Shown here: piece after piece, positions 11,312-23,711 of the stretch
Layout of the letters: each line of letters begins with the position of its first letter
How positions within the stretch are numbered: position 1 is the stretch's first letter
Assembly (NCBI RefSeq): GCF_029867415.1
Contig: NC_081183.1
Coordinates: 53,084,336 to 53,148,335 of the forward strand
Length of the DNA stretch: 64,000 bases
Direction: 5' to 3'
DNA from: Vicia villosa
Taxonomy: Eukaryota > Streptophyta > Magnoliopsida > Fabales > Fabaceae
Made by a program: the position numbers and the translations under genes
The notes under the pieces: generated by a model
What the model saw: only the letters and a program-made list of their open reading frames with translations
Told to the model about the DNA's origin: nothing
Database searches by the model: none

Positions 11312-13026
11312 TTTTCATTGGGTCCTTGGTAGTGAGTACACAATTTGTTGCACTTAGGCAACCATTGAAATACTCCTTTAGGAACTAAAATTCTCCTAAA
11401 TTTGCATTTTTCAATGGTATGTCCCTTTTTGCAACAATAATGACAGTTAATATGATGAGAATATGTTGTTTTGTTAGTTGATACTTTTGGTACAAAAGTG
11501 TATTTGCTATATAAAGGAGTATACGATCTTTTGAACTTATTTGGATCAACGGCAAAAGTCACTTTTGGTTGTAGAGCCTTGTCTAACTTGGCTTTTAGAT
11601 CTCTTACTTCTTTTTGCCAAATGTGACATGTCTCACAACCAAACCATGATGTAGGATCTATTTCAACTTTATCCTTTTGAATGTCTAGCATAGATTGTTT
11701 TAAAGCTTCCATATCCTTTTCGATTTTCTCAACTTTTGATTCAAGATATGAAAATATTTTCTTATTTGAGGCCAAAAGTTTGAAAGCTTTAATTGCATCT
11801 CTATGTAATTCTTCAAAAGCAAGTTTTAGTTGAGAATGAGATACCTTATCTACGAGTTCAGGTTTAAGATGACTTACAGCTTTCTTTTTCTTGTGTTGAT
11901 GAGCCATGAAACATAGGTTTGCTGATTCTTCTTCATCGCTTGATGAGCTTTCACTAGATGAATCACTTTCCCATGCTATGTAGGCTCTTTTAGATTTGTT
12001 ATGACCTTTGCTTTGGTTCTTCTCTTTTTCCTTCTTAAGGTATGGACAATCCGGTTTGTAGTGACCGGCTTTCCCACAATTGAAACAAAGGCCTTTGATT
12101 TTTCCTTTGTTGTCGTCATCTTGTTTGAACTTGTTTGATTGCTTTCTATAGTTGATCAAGCCTTTGTCAGAATGTTTTGCTCCATTTTTCTTTAGATATT
12201 TGTTGTATCTTCGCACAAACATTCCCATTTCCTCATCATCGGAGTCTTCGTCATCACTTGTATCACTATCCTTTAGATCTTGTCTTGAGGTCTTGGAGCT
12301 TGAAGCTTTTAGAGCTATTGACTTCTTCTCTACCTCTTTCTCCATGTTCTTTTCTTTCTTTGCCCTTTTCTCATGCATGTCAAGGCATTTAAGGTGTTGT
12401 TCATGTTCCTCTAGTTTACCAAAGAGAGTGGTAATGTCTAAGGTGTTTAGATCATTTGCTTCCTTTATTGCTGTAACCTTGGGTTGCCATTTCCTGTTCA
12501 AGCATCTTAAGATTTTGTTAGTAGCAACTGCATTGGAAACAGGTCTATCAAGAGAATTTAACCGATTTTTCAGGTGAACGAATCTCTTCTGCATGTTTTC
12601 GATGGATTCACCATCTTCCATGTGGAAGAGTTCGAACTCTTGAGTTAACGTATTGATCCTAGCTAGTTTGACATCATCCGTTCCCTCGTGGGCAACTTGC
12701 AATGTTTCCCACATAGCTTTAGCGGATCTACAATGGGAAACGCGATAGTATTCATCAACTCCTAGAGCTGAGATTAGAATGTTTCTCGCTTTCCAATCGT
12801 ATGCATATCTCTTTTCATCTTCAGCATCCCAAGTATTTTCTGGTTTTGGAACAACTGCACCAGCTGCATTTGTCATGGTGATCTGAAAGGGACCATTGAC
12901 AATAGCTGTCCAGATGTTCCTATCAATTGCATTGATATGGACACACATACAATCCTTCCAATAGCCATAGTTTTCACCGTTGAAAACTGGAGCTCTATTG
13001 TGAGCCCCTTTAGGTCCGGAAGCCAT
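11287..13026 (-). CDS. gag: Ty1/copia Gag protein
   Basis: Gag of 579 residues forms the cytoplasmic particle and binds the genomic RNA. I chose the ATG at 13026 because the longer frame starts with a GTG inside the primer-binding site. The N-terminal half is a UBN2-type copia gag domain. A charged, Ser/Asp-rich stretch follows, then a CX2CX4HX4C zinc knuckle at about 314-327 (C-F-N-C, H, C). A coiled segment follows and a second CX2CX4HX4C knuckle lies at about 528-541. The frame ends at TAA at 11287, just before the protease region, where pol continues in the -1 frame. Confidence 0.9.
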   Translation of the reverse strand: MASGPKGAHNRAPVFNGENYGYWKDCMCVHINAIDRNIWTAIVNGPFQITMTNAAGAVVPKPENTWDAEDEKRYAYDWKARNILISALGVDEYYRVSHCRSAKAMWETLQVAHEGTDDVKLARINTLTQEFELFHMEDGESIENMQKRFVHLKNRLNSLDRPVSNAVATNKILRCLNRKWQPKVTAIKEANDLNTLDITTLFGKLEEHEQHLKCLDMHEKRAKKEKNMEKEVEKKSIALKASSSKTSRQDLKDSDTSDDEDSDDEEMGMFVRRYNKYLKKNGAKHSDKGLINYRKQSNKFKQDDDNKGKIKGLCFNCGKAGHYKPDCPYLKKEKEKNQSKGHNKSKRAYIAWESDSSSESSSSDEEESANLCFMAHQHKKKKAVSHLKPELVDKVSHSQLKLAFEELHRDAIKAFKLLASNKKIFSYLESKVEKIEKDMEALKQSMLDIQKDKVEIDPTSWFGCETCHIWQKEVRDLKAKLDKALQPKVTFAVDPNKFKRSYTPLYSKYTFVPKVSTNKTTYSHHINCHYCCKKGHTIEKCKFRRILVPKGVFQWLPKCNKLCTHYQGPNENWGPPSLN

Positions 13027-13064
13027 CTTTCCAATAAGTGTTTCACGTAGCACGGAATAAACCA

Positions 13065-13079
13065 GAGCTCTTGATGCCA
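13065..13079 (-). other. Primer binding site (tRNA-iMet type)
   Basis: On the minus strand TGGCATCAAGAGCTC begins two bases after the 5' LTR end. It resembles the usual plant copia site TGGTATCAGAGC, complementary to the initiator methionine tRNA, with a T-to-C change and an inserted A. Confidence 0.75.
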
Positions 13080-13081
13080 CT

Positions 13082-14644
13082 TGTTAGACGCTGGCCTTAG
13101 GATCTAGAGGGGGGGTGAATAGATCTTAAACAGTTTTGCGGAATTAATTGAACTTTAAGCGGAAGTGATTCTGAATCGACTTGCGTCTATTCCGAACCAC
13201 TATTGAAACGATTGTATATGTGTTAAAACCACTAACCAGCTTGAGATAAACGATAAGAGAATACACTATAGAATCAATACGTCGCTCTATTGAAAATCAA
13301 TTAACTTCTTATATGATGAACGACGTTTGCAATGCAGTAATGGTGAAAGAAGCAAAAACACAAACACTTGGTGATAATGATCAAATTGATGGTGGTTCAA
13401 TGTGTGATGGATTGTGATGTTTATATAAGTCCTTAATTCACAATCTTAACACTCCAATCGTTGATCAATTTGCTATTATAACCAAATATGAACAGAACGT
13501 AAATGAAAAGGTAAAAGCGACAAGAACACAATATTTGTTTAGGCAGTTCGTCGATCGTCCTCGCTACGACTACGTCTGCCCCCAATTCCAAACTGAAATT
13601 GGGAAATCTTTCATTAATGTTGAAAGCAGTTTATACAAAGAAGATAACAAAGCGATAAACCATAAACCAATTATGTCGATCCTTTGAATCTTCTTCCCCC
13701 TTAATCTTGAGTCAGATCAAGGTTATCCAAGAGCTTCACTTAATCCCTTTTCTGCAGTGTCTTGAATTGCCTTGAACCCTTTTTCTTCAATCTTCACACT
13801 CAGATGGATCCTCGATGAAACCTCTTGATAAAAACCCCCAAGAAACACCTATCTTGGAGGACAAAACCCGCAGATTTTATTCACCAAAAACCCCACAAAT
13901 CTTCACCCACTAGGAATCTTCAATTCCGTTGCATGGACGTTATCGAACTCGATCACTAACCCTCAACGCAAGAATGATTATGTGTAATTGTGTTGGAGAT
14001 GACGAAGAACGAAGATGAGAAGCCTTTGTGTATCTTTCAGTCGTTGGTGTTGTTTTCAATAATTGAACCTTGGACAATATATATGAGAGCTTTTCAGTTG
14101 ATGCAGAGAAAACCAGAAATTTTGACAGTTTTGATCAGATAGGTCGACCTAATTTAGGGCTGGGTCGACCTAACAGAGTTGCATATCCTTTGGAAGACAG
14201 TTTTGATCAGATAGGTCGACCTAATTTAGGGCTGGGTCGACCTAACAGAGCTGTATATCTTTTGGATGTCATTTGTTCCCAGTTAGGTCGACCTGTCAAA
14301 GAGGTAGGTCGACCAGAATCCACTTCAGATGCGTTTTGGGGAAATTTTCTCAGATTAGGTCGACCTAGTTGTTGTGTAGGTCGACCTAGCAGAATGATAT
14401 GTAAATTTCTTCATTTTAGGTCGACCTGTGTTGGAAGTAGGTCGACCTAACTGCTGATTTTCTGAGTTCCTCTTATTTTGCTTGTGTTGAGTCGACCTGT
14501 GTGCATCGTAGGTCGACCTGCTCTGTTATGAGAGACCAAAGCTTGCTTTTCTTTGAGTTCTTCTGCTTGTACCTTGTTGCTTGAATGCTTGTTGAGTTTG
14601 CCATGAATCAAAAACATCTTTGTGAGTGTGATCTTGTATTCACA
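13082..14644 (-). mobile_element. 5' LTR of the Ty1/copia element
   Basis: This 1563-bp LTR is nearly identical to 6045-7606. It carries the GTCGAC palindrome array (14142-14518) and the TATA-like box (14077-14084), so transcription would start here and run leftward. Confidence 0.95.
14077..14084 (-). promoter_or_regulatory. TATA-like box of the 5' LTR promoter
   Basis: ATATATAT sits 58 bp past the last palindrome in element sense. This is the copy in the position to drive gag-pol transcription. The match is simple sequence, so the assignment is tentative. Confidence 0.5.
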
Positions 14645-16146
14645 AAAAAGTGTTTTATAAATATGTGTCATTATATTTTTTATTTGAATACATTTTATGT
14701 GATTTTAATGAAGTGGACATTGACTCATGGCGTTAGTTGTATATAGTAAGATGAATATTAAACATTTGAAAAAGATAAAGCTAATGCAATCTATAATTTT
14801 ATATAAATATTAAACATTTTATAATATATTGTTCGCCACTTCAAAACTGTCATATTCACCATACAAGTTTCATACAAGCTTCACTAGTTTTTTGTTACCA
14901 CCACTTCAAAACTGTAATACTCACCATACAAGTTTGATAGAAGCTTCATGTTAAACACAAAACTTCACTGGATTGAGCTTTTTTATTAAATGATTTTGGA
15001 TTTTTAATTATATAAGCCCACATGCTCTATCTCGATTCTCCTACTGGAGTTGGCTTCTCCTGTTTCGCCAAAACTTCTAATTATATGTTTGTGATTGATG
15101 AAATTATGAGTAATTTATTTTTTAACACTTGTGATTATTTATTTGTTTTGTGTTTTTGTTTATTGGTATAAACTACTAGTTTATTTTGTAATAGGCAATG
15201 GACTTTAGATTTTAGTTTAATAGAATATGATTTTAGAAAACATGAAAAACATAAATTTAAGAATATTTTAACAAATCAATTAGTTTTGTGCTCACTAAAA
15301 CAATTCAATCTAACATTCTAATTGTGATTTATAGCAAGAGATCACATTGTTTTTCTTAAGCATTGATTCAACAAATTTCCAATTTCAAAACCAATGATTT
15401 CTTTATCGGTGGGGAGAGTTATGTAGGTAGTATTTGTGTAAAATTACTTGTATTTTCCTTTTCAATATTCTTTTATTAATGCTAGTTTATTTGTCTTCAT
15501 GTTACTATGCACCCCAACTTGCACAACTCATTCTCCAAACCAAAGCCAACATAAATTTGAATGGGATAGGGGTTAGTCAACATATATGACATTTTAAATA
15601 TTTGGTCAAACAATCTCTTTGAAGAATAAGACTAATTAATCTTTTAATACTTGTAGATCGGAAATCCTCTTTTGGATTTTGATACCTATTCCAACTCCTC
15701 TGTCGAGTTTTTTTAAGACACATTGACAAATTTCAAGGTGAATAAATCACCTTTTAAAAGAATTTTGTAGTTACCCTACCTTTAGAAGGCAATAAATTTA
15801 CCGAGAGTTTCCAAGAAGCAAATACAAAATTGTCTGTGAATGTAAGTAAATAGTATTTAGATTTTTTCAAAGGGAGATATATGAGATTAAAAAAGATTAC
15901 ATTTTAATAATTGATTTTAAATTTCGCGTACATGTGATCAGATACACAAACACTTTTAACATGATTGCTGGCACTTGTCCAACGGCACCTAAAAATTAAG
16001 AATACCTAAACATTTATGCAAGATTGTTAAAATTGTGATATAAAATCTAAATTCTATAGATTTTACGTTTCTAGGTCTACTCTTCGTGTTAAATCAAAGG
16101 TAAAAATCTCTTTTATGTAAAATGGTATTCTAGGATGATTTTAATG
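14645..16146. repeat. 2.75-kb tandem repeat, unit 2, right part
   Basis: The tandem unit resumes with the right target duplication AAAAA (14645-14649) and GTGTTTTATAAAT, matching unit 1 from about 3290 onward. No gene is present. Confidence 0.85.
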
Positions 16147-18896
16147 ATTTCAATCACTTTGAAATATGTGAAATCGTGTAAAATAGTTTAAAATCGTTCG
16201 ACTTTACTCTTTAACCAGATTTAATTTTTTTAGTCAAATTTTAAAAGTTTTATTTTATAATTTAGCCCACTAAGACTTATAGGCTTTTTCCTTTTACTCA
16301 TTTTCATATATTGGTTATATTATTGAAGAACTTTTATTATCTAGAGATGAATTTAATCAAGTTGAATATGTGCGCGTGCGTGCATGTGCGCACTTAGGTG
16401 TATTTGATTTGTGTATCGTGTATATAAATTTTATATTTTTTTCACATGAGATAAACTTTATGATTTTACGCTTTTTTTACGTTTCGATTTTACCTATGCA
16501 AAACAAGTCAAGTTAAAAACTAAATTCTGACAACCTTTGGTATATGCATTTAATCCAATCGGAACTTTACGTTGTTATGTCAGATAAATATTCCATCTTA
16601 TGGTAACCCTCTTTTTTTATTTAGCAAACGAGTGAGAAGGCTTATGTATGCATAAGAGATGAAACAAATAGATGCATGAATATGAAAAAAACGCAAAAAG
16701 CCTTACATGTCGTGCTTGTAGGGATCAAAAGTTGGTCACTATGTCATTCGTAAGTTATTTAATTTAAAAATTCAGAGTGTTTTAGTTAAAAGTTTTTTTT
16801 GAGTAGTGATAAACATTCCATTATGTACTAGGGTTCTCCTGTATAATCCCTAAATTCAGTTGATTATAACCATCTCTATTCTATGGACGCTTGTATGGGT
16901 TCTATTATTCAGATAATACCTTATTACAGTATCTTTACCTTCATAGTTTTAGTATCAATTTAGTATTTAATATTTATGCAAACCTGTTTATTTACCCTGG
17001 AAGTGGTGATCAAGCTTTTGTGATTGCATTTATTAGGACAAGTTCTTGATATAGGAAATGGCTAAAGTTTTCAGGTTGGAAATCACAAGCCACATGAAGC
17101 TTGGTTTCAAGGAAGACTATGAATATGACAGTAATCTAAATTTCTAGTCAGAACGATTTTTATCTTGTCTTCCATTCATAGCTGTAAAAATAACTTATTT
17201 TGATATTTACTTGTTAAGGTTGCTCCATAGACCCAAGAATATGGGGAAATCCTAACATTTGAACCAATATAAGGTGCAGGTCATTGATTTAGAGCTTTTC
17301 AACCGGAGAGAACACTTGTGATGTGGAAGGTATTTTTCTAAAGGAAAACCACTTCCAAAGAGACCCCTCTTTCATTATATATATTTATATTAATACAAAA
17401 AGTGTTTTATAAATAGGTGTCATTATATTTTTTATTTGAATACATTTTTTGTGATTTTAATGAAGTGGACATTGACTCATGGCGTTAGTTGTATATAGTA
17501 AGATGAATATTAAACATTTGAAAAAGATAAAGCTAATGCAATCTGTAATTTTATATAAATATTAAACATTTTATAATATGTTGTTCGCCACTTCAAAACT
17601 GTCATATTCTCCATACAAGTTTCATACAAGCTTCACTAGTTTTTTGTTACCACCACTTCAAAACTTAAATAATCACCATACAAGTTTGATAGAAGCTTCA
17701 TGTTAAACACAACACTTCACTGGATTGAGCTTTTTTATTAAATGATTTTGGATTTTTAATTATATAAGCCCACATGCTCTATCTCGATTCTCCTACTAGA
17801 GTTGGCTTCTCCTGTTTCACCAAAACTTCTAATTATTTGTTTGTGATTGATGAAATTATGAGTAATTTATTTTTTAACACTTCTGATTATTTATTTGTTT
17901 TGTATTTTTTTTTGGTGGTATAAACTACTAGTTTTTTTTGTAATAGGCAATGGACTTTAGATTTCAGTTTAATAGAATATGATTTTAGAAAACATGAAAA
18001 ACATAAATTTAAGAACATTTTAACAAATCAATTAGTTTTGTGCTCACTAAAACAATTCAATCTAACATTCTAATTGTGATTTATAGCAAGAGATCACATT
18101 GTTTTTCTTAAGCATTGATTCAACAAATTTCCAATTTCAAAACCAATGATTTCTTTATCGGTGGGGAGAGTTATGTAGGTAGTATTTGTGAAAAATTACT
18201 TGTATTTTCCTTTTCAATATTCTTTTATTAATGCTAGTTTATTTGTCTTCAGGTTACTATGCACCCCAACTTGCACAACTCATTCTCCAAACCAAAACCA
18301 ACCTAAATTTGAAGGGGATAGGGGTTAGTCAACATATATGACATTTTAAATATTTGGTCAAACAATATCTTTGAAGAATAAGACTAATTAATCTTTTAAT
18401 ACTTGTAGATCGGAAATCCTCTTTTGGATTTTGATACCGATTCCAACTCCTCTGTCGAGTTTTTTAAAGACACATTGACAAATTTCAAGGTGAATAAATC
18501 ACCTCTTAAAAGAATTTTGTAGTTACCCTACCTTTAGAAGGCAATAAATTTACCGAGAGTTTCGAAGAAGCAAATACAAAATTGTCTGTGAATGTAAGTA
18601 AATTGTATTTAGATTTTTTCAAAGGGAGAGATATGAGATTAAAAAAGATTACATTTTAATAATTGATTTTAAATTTCGCGTACCTGTGATCAGATACAAA
18701 CACTTTTAACATGATTGCTGGCACTTGTCCAACGGCACCTAAAAATTAAGATTACCTAAACGTATATGCAAGATTGTTAAAATTGTGATATAAAATCTAA
18801 ATTCTATAGATTTTACGTTTCTAGGTCTACTCTTCGTGTTAAATCAAAGGTAAAAATCTCTTTTATGTAAAATGGTATTCTAGGATGATTTTAATG
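16147..18896. repeat. 2.75-kb tandem repeat, unit 3 (complete)
   Basis: This is a 2750-bp uninterrupted unit. It serves as the empty-site reference: at about 17390-17410 it has the intact ATACAAAAAGTGTTTTAT where unit 2 carries the copia insertion. No gene is present. Confidence 0.85.
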
Positions 18897-19329
18897 ATTT
18901 CAATCACTTTGAAATATGTGAAATCGTGTAAAATAGTTTAAAATCGTTCGACTTTACTCTTTAACCAGATTTAATTTTTTTAGTCAAATTTTAAAAGGTT
19001 TAATTTATAATTTAGCCCACTAAGACTTACAGGCTTTTTTCTTTTACTCATTTTCATATATTGGTTATATTATTGAAGAACTTTTATTATCTAGAGATGA
19101 ATTTAATCAAGTTGAATATGTGCGCGTGCATGCATGTGCGCACTTAGGTGTATTTGGTTTGTGTATCGTGTATATAAATTTTATATTATTTTCACATGAG
19201 ATAAACTTTATGATTTTACGCTTTTTTTACGTTTCGATTTTACCTATGCAAAACAAGTCAAGGTAAAAACTCAATTCTGACAACCTTTGGTATATGCATT
19301 TCATCCAATCGGAACTTTACGTTGTTATG
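18897..19329. repeat. 2.75-kb tandem repeat, unit 4, left part
   Basis: This is the start of the fourth unit, interrupted after GTTGTTATG by the tandem-LTR block. TTATG at 19325-19329 is the left target duplication. Confidence 0.85.
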
Positions 19330-20159
19330 TGTTGAAGCGGTAAAGCGGCAAGCAACAAAAGTTTTGGAAGTATTCATCCGGGAATTATCGTGTCCACAGA
19401 GATCGGTGAGAAGAACTGCCGTTCGACTATCTCGTGTTCTAAGTTTCATGAATTGGGTGCGGAAAGTAAATGCGGGAAAAGTAAATAAAAGCAAATAAAC
19501 AATCTCAATAGTCTAAGAGAAATAGTTATGGAGTTGCATTTCGTTCTACCCGTCGAATACTTAAATCTGAAGATCTATCGCTCGACACTCACAATACGCA
19601 TCAACATCACCGGGCATCACTCGAGATGCCACATCGGTGCCCATTTCTGCAACACCGACGAAAGCTCAATCGTACTATTCACATCAGCGATTTCTCCACC
19701 GACACAAACAACACGGAGGCATTAAACTCGATACCCACTACGATTGTTAGTCCTAAATCCATGTCTGCAACCCAGAAACTAACAGTTATCATTCCTAATC
19801 AAGATCTATGGTGTCCATGTCTGCAACAACACAAATCCAGAGCATTTAAGCAAAAAGATCAAGAACAACAACAATGATGATTTGTAAAGCGAATATATAA
19901 ACGATCCCAAGATCCACAAATGTACATACAATAAGAGTAGAAACATACATACAACACCCACCATTGGAATGAAACAAAGGGAAGAGAGAAGATGAACCAG
20001 AAAGATCTCACCGGTACAATGAAATCGAGTCAGATCCATGATCAATCCACATGACGTCGCACCCAATGGTGTTTCCTAAGCCTCTAAACTACCAAAAAAG
20101 GATCAGAGCTCAACTTGTCAAGAAGAGGTGATAAAAAACCTAAAAAATCTGTTATTAAC

Positions 20160-20169
20160 TATTTATACA
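20160..20169 (-). promoter_or_regulatory. LTR TATA box
   Basis: TATAAATAG on the minus strand is about 425 bp into the LTR in element sense and immediately follows the GC-rich palindromes. Equivalent boxes exist in LTRs 2, 3 and 4. Confidence 0.6.
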
Positions 20170-20182
20170 AAACTGAGTTTCG

Positions 20183-20332
20183 CAGTGGGCGCGACGCGCC
20201 CTACTTTAGTGCGACGCGCCCTGTATAAATTTACCAAACCGCCCTAGCGCGCGACGCGCCCTAACTTCTGCCAGCTTATGTTCTTCAAACTCAAAGAGGG
20301 CGCGACGCGCCCTACAGCGCGCGAAGCGCCCT
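20183..20332. repeat. Cluster of GGGCGCGACGCGCCC-type palindromes in LTR 1 U3
   Basis: Near-palindromic GC motifs built on GCGCGACGCGCCC recur within about 150 bp, in an otherwise AT-rich LTR. LTRs 2-4 have one more copy. They sit directly upstream of the minus-strand TATA box. Confidence 0.9.
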
Positions 20333-20594
20333 GCACCAGAACAACAGAATTATTTCCTCTTTGCTCTCGCAGCCGTGTCTTCGACACTTTATTCCTCCAG
20401 GCTCCAAAAACGCAAGAATACCTACAAAAATACAACAAAACTATCAAACGGTATAAAAGTGTATGAAAATACATCTATTCACAAAGTATACGTATTTACA
20501 CAAAAACGGGGAATTATTCAAACAGTATTAACAAAAAGCATTGATAAGTGCCACTATTTACATACACAAAATAACTACAATTTGGCACTTAACA

Positions 20595-22426
20595 ACTCTC
20601 CCCAACTAGAATCTGTTTGTCCTCAAACAGGGCTAAACACTCAAATCGCAAAAGTAAAAATCCAAAGAATCAAGAATCAACAAAGTTTAGAAAAACGAAA
20701 CAATTGTACGGTTCAAACAAAAACGTACGAACAAAGTAAACACTTACCACTATCCTACAACGACAACATGAAAATGAAACGATTCCTAAGTACAAAAATC
20801 ATACAAAACATTCTAAACAAAAACAAGCTCAATCACGAATCACGTCTAGCAAAAACTCATCGGTAGATGAAAAACACAGAAAGGTGAGGACTTTGAACAC
20901 TCATCCAACAATCTTGCAAACAATAGACAAAATTATGCGTTCATCTAAAAATAGTATTGAAAATGCAACGACACGAATCACAAGGGCTTTCAAGGTTGTA
21001 ATGTGGCTCGGTTAACAAACAAGTGATAAGTCCTAAAGCTAATCGAAACAAAAACTTGCCTAAACCTAAGGGAGTAATTACTTCCACAAAGTTTCAAACA
21101 ATACAATTTCAATCCAACTTTTCTCTTCATCACAAATTTCACACCAAACACAAAACTTATTAGCACACTCTTATTCAAAACTCTTTTTGTTCTTTTCTTT
21201 TTCAAGCTTTTCTCTTTTTTTCTTTCTTTTTCTTTTCTTTCTTTCTCACTTTTTTTTTCTTTTTCTTTTTCTTTTCTTAACCTCACATCAATCACAACAT
21301 AAAGAGGCAAACACCTTCTCCCCAACTTGAATTCAACCATAACATAAAGTGAATACTCCCTACTTTCTAAGGCAAGGTAAAAATCCAACTAAACATCATA
21401 GTTAAGGTCAAGAAAACAAAGATAATCAAAATCCATCAAAAAGGGTGAACTATGTCTCAAATTCAAAAACAAAATGGACAATGACAAAAAGGCTCAAAGG
21501 GGGTACGAATGGTCACACACTCACAAGGTAAAATGACATTTGGCTTATGGTAGTTGTGCTCAAAATCAAACAAGTGCCTTGATCACTTTCGTGCATTCAC
21601 ATAAACGATACAGACGAAAGATTAAACATAATAATATCCAGTTAAAACAAGAAATGTCGGTCACTCACATATATACACAATGGAAAGCCACCTCACACTT
21701 ATGGTAAAAAGGGGAAACTAATTGTGATTCAAGTCATGAGCAAGTTATGCAAAAAGAATGAATAGTATAAAAATTGTACAAATGAAAATTCTCCTAAACA
21801 TGCTATGCTATAGAAAGCGATAAACGAGTACCTTGCAACGTACAAATTTGATCAATCATTACCGCACAACCGGCTTGTTGAATCAATCAAAATCGAAGAA
21901 TTACCAAATGCGACTCCAAGTAATCGGGCCAAAATTTGAGTCTAAACACAAACAAAAGAATTAAAAATAAATCGATAAAATACTATACTATAAAGCCTTG
22001 GTGTAAGTGGGAAAAAGGCGAGCCGAGTGACCCGTTAAAAAGAGGTCACTGGCCAAAAGCAACCCAGCGCGCGACGCACCGATGAGCGCGCGACGCGCGC
22101 TACACCAGAAAAACCAGACCAGTCTAAAAAGACAGATTTTCCAGTGAGCCACCACTTAACACCTACACAACTCAATTACAGAAAAACAGAAAAATAAAAC
22201 CGTTGGGGTGCCTCCCAACAAGCGCTCGTTTAACGTCGTTAGCTCGACGCCTTTATTGTTTCGCGAATGGTAAGAAACTTCCTCGCGGTACGCCAATGCT
22301 TTCGCCTCAAACGCAACCTAAAGAAAATGACCTGCCCAAACACTTAATCAAAACTATACGAAACTTAAAACATAAAACCATCGCAATGTGATTAATCTCA
22401 ACCAATCCCCGGCAACAGCGCCATTT
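20595..22426 (-). mobile_element. Internal region 1 of the tandem-LTR block (1832 bp)
   Basis: In element sense it runs from the primer site TGGCGCTGTTGCCGGGGA (22423 down to 22406, with a substitution) to a polypurine tract TTGGGGAGAGT beside LTR 1 (20595-20605). A pyrimidine-rich run lies at about 21180-21285. No coding capacity was seen. The ORFs at 20375-20866 and 20990-21388 are AT/low-complexity frames, one of which spans the LTR/internal border. Confidence 0.9.
22406..22423 (-). other. Primer binding site, tRNA-Asp type, one mismatch
   Basis: The plus strand reads TCCCCGGCAACAGCGCCA three bases from LTR 2. It matches the Athila-type tRNA-Asp complement except A for G at 22417. The same change is found at 25534. 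Confidence 0.85.
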
Positions 22427-23711
22427 TGTTGAAGCGGTAAAGCGGCAAGCAACAAAAGTTTTGGAAGTATTCATCCGGGAATTATCGTGTCCACAAAGAT
22501 CGGTGAGAAGAACTGCCGTTCGACTATCTCGTGTTCTAAGTTTCATGAATTGGGTGCGGAAAGTAAATGCGGGAAAAGTAAATAAAAGCAAATAAACAAT
22601 CTCAATAGTCTAAGAGAAATAGTTATGGAGTTGCATTTCGTTCTACCCGTCGAATACTTAAATCTGAAGATCTATCGCTCGACACTCACAATACGCATCA
22701 ACATCACCGGGCATCACTCAAGATGCCACATCGGTGCCCATGTCTGCAACACCGACGAAAGCTCAATCGTACTATTCACATCAGCGATTTCTCCACCGAC
22801 ACAAACAACACGGAGGCATTAAACTCGATACCCACTACGATTGTTAGTCCTAAATCCATGTCTGCAACCCAGAAACTAACAGTTATCATTCCTAATCAAG
22901 ATCTATGGTGTCCATGTCTGCAACAACACAAATCCAGAGCATTTAAGCAAAAAGATCAAGAACAACAACAATGATGATTTGTAAAGCGAATATATAAACG
23001 ATCCCAAGATCCACAAATATACATACAATAAGAGTAGAAACATACATACAACACCCACCATTGGAATGAAACAAAGGGAAGAGAGAAGATGAACCAGAAA
23101 GATCTCACCGGTACAATGAAATCGAGTCAGATCCATGATCAATCCACATGACGTCGCACCCAATGGTGTTTCCTAAGCCTCTAAACTACCAAAAAAGGAT
23201 CAGAGCTCAACTTGTCAAGAAGAGGTGATAAAAAACCTAAAAAATCTGTTATTAACTATTTATACAAAACTGAGTTTCGCAGTGGGCGCGACGCGCCCTA
23301 CTTCAGTGCGACGCGCCCTGTATAAATTTACCAAACCGCCCTAGCGCGCGACGCGCCCTAATCCGGCGCGACGCGCCCTAACTTCTGCCAGCTTATGTTC
23401 TTCAAACTCAAAGAGGGCGCGACGCGCCCTACAGCGCGCGAAGCGCCCTGCACCAGAACAACAGAATTATTTCCTCTTTGCTCTCGCAGCCGTGTCTTCG
23501 ACACTTTATTCCTCCAGGCTCCAAAAACGCAAGAATACCTACAAAAATACAACAAAACTATCAAACGGTATAAAAGTGTATGAAAATACATCTATTCACA
23601 AAGTATACGTATTTACACAAAAACGGGGAATTATTCAAACAGTATTAACAAAAAGCATTGATAAGTGCCACTATTTACATACACAAAATAACTACAATTT
23701 GGCACTTAACA
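22427..23711 (-). mobile_element. LTR 2 of the tandem-LTR block (inner, 1285 bp)
   Basis: Full-length LTR with the extra GC palindrome. It shares derived A residues with LTR 3 (22496, 22720). Confidence 0.95.

Larger units (their letters stand above)
6045..14644 (-). mobile_element. Nearly complete Ty1/copia (Sirevirus-like) LTR retrotransposon
   Basis: This 8600-bp element reads right to left. The outer ends are TG...CA, flanked by AAAAA at 6040-6044 and 14645-14649. The uninterrupted site in the other tandem units has one such run, so this is a clean 5-bp target duplication. Parts in element order: 5' LTR (13082-14644), initiator-Met-type primer site, gag, pol in protease-integrase-RT-RNase H order (copia order), non-coding tail with extra polypurine tracts, PPT, 3' LTR (6045-7606). 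By eye I count about 13 differences between the LTRs (roughly 0.8%), so the insertion is recent. The gag/pol frame break (about 11290-11311) may make it non-autonomous. Sirevirus lineage is inferred from the gag/pol style and the extra PPTs. Confidence 0.95.
19330..20594 (-). mobile_element. LTR 1 of the tandem-LTR block (outer left, 1265 bp)
   Basis: LTR 1 starts TGTTGAAGCGG on the plus strand and ends CACTTAACA at 20594. It lacks a 20-bp segment (one GC palindrome) present near the middle of LTRs 2-4. It shares with LTR 4 a G at 19399 and a G at 19623, where LTRs 2 and 3 have A. On the minus strand a TATAAATAG box lies at about 20160-20169, just downstream of the GC palindromes. Confidence 0.95.

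Noticed and set aside
11287..13080. Gag start at 13080
   Set aside because: That codon is GTG inside the primer-binding site. The first ATG in frame is at 13026 and fits the usual gag N-terminus.
20375..20866. A 163-residue ORF repeated at 23492 and 26609, apparently conserved
   Set aside because: It spans the LTR/internal border of the tandem-LTR block and is conserved only because the DNA units are nearly identical. No domain or codon bias was seen, and the fourth copy is cut off at the end of LTR 4.
20990..21388. Lys/Glu-rich minus-strand ORF of 132 residues, present three times
   Set aside because: The charged stretch is a translation of the polypyrimidine run (TTTCTTTTTC repeats) in the internal region.
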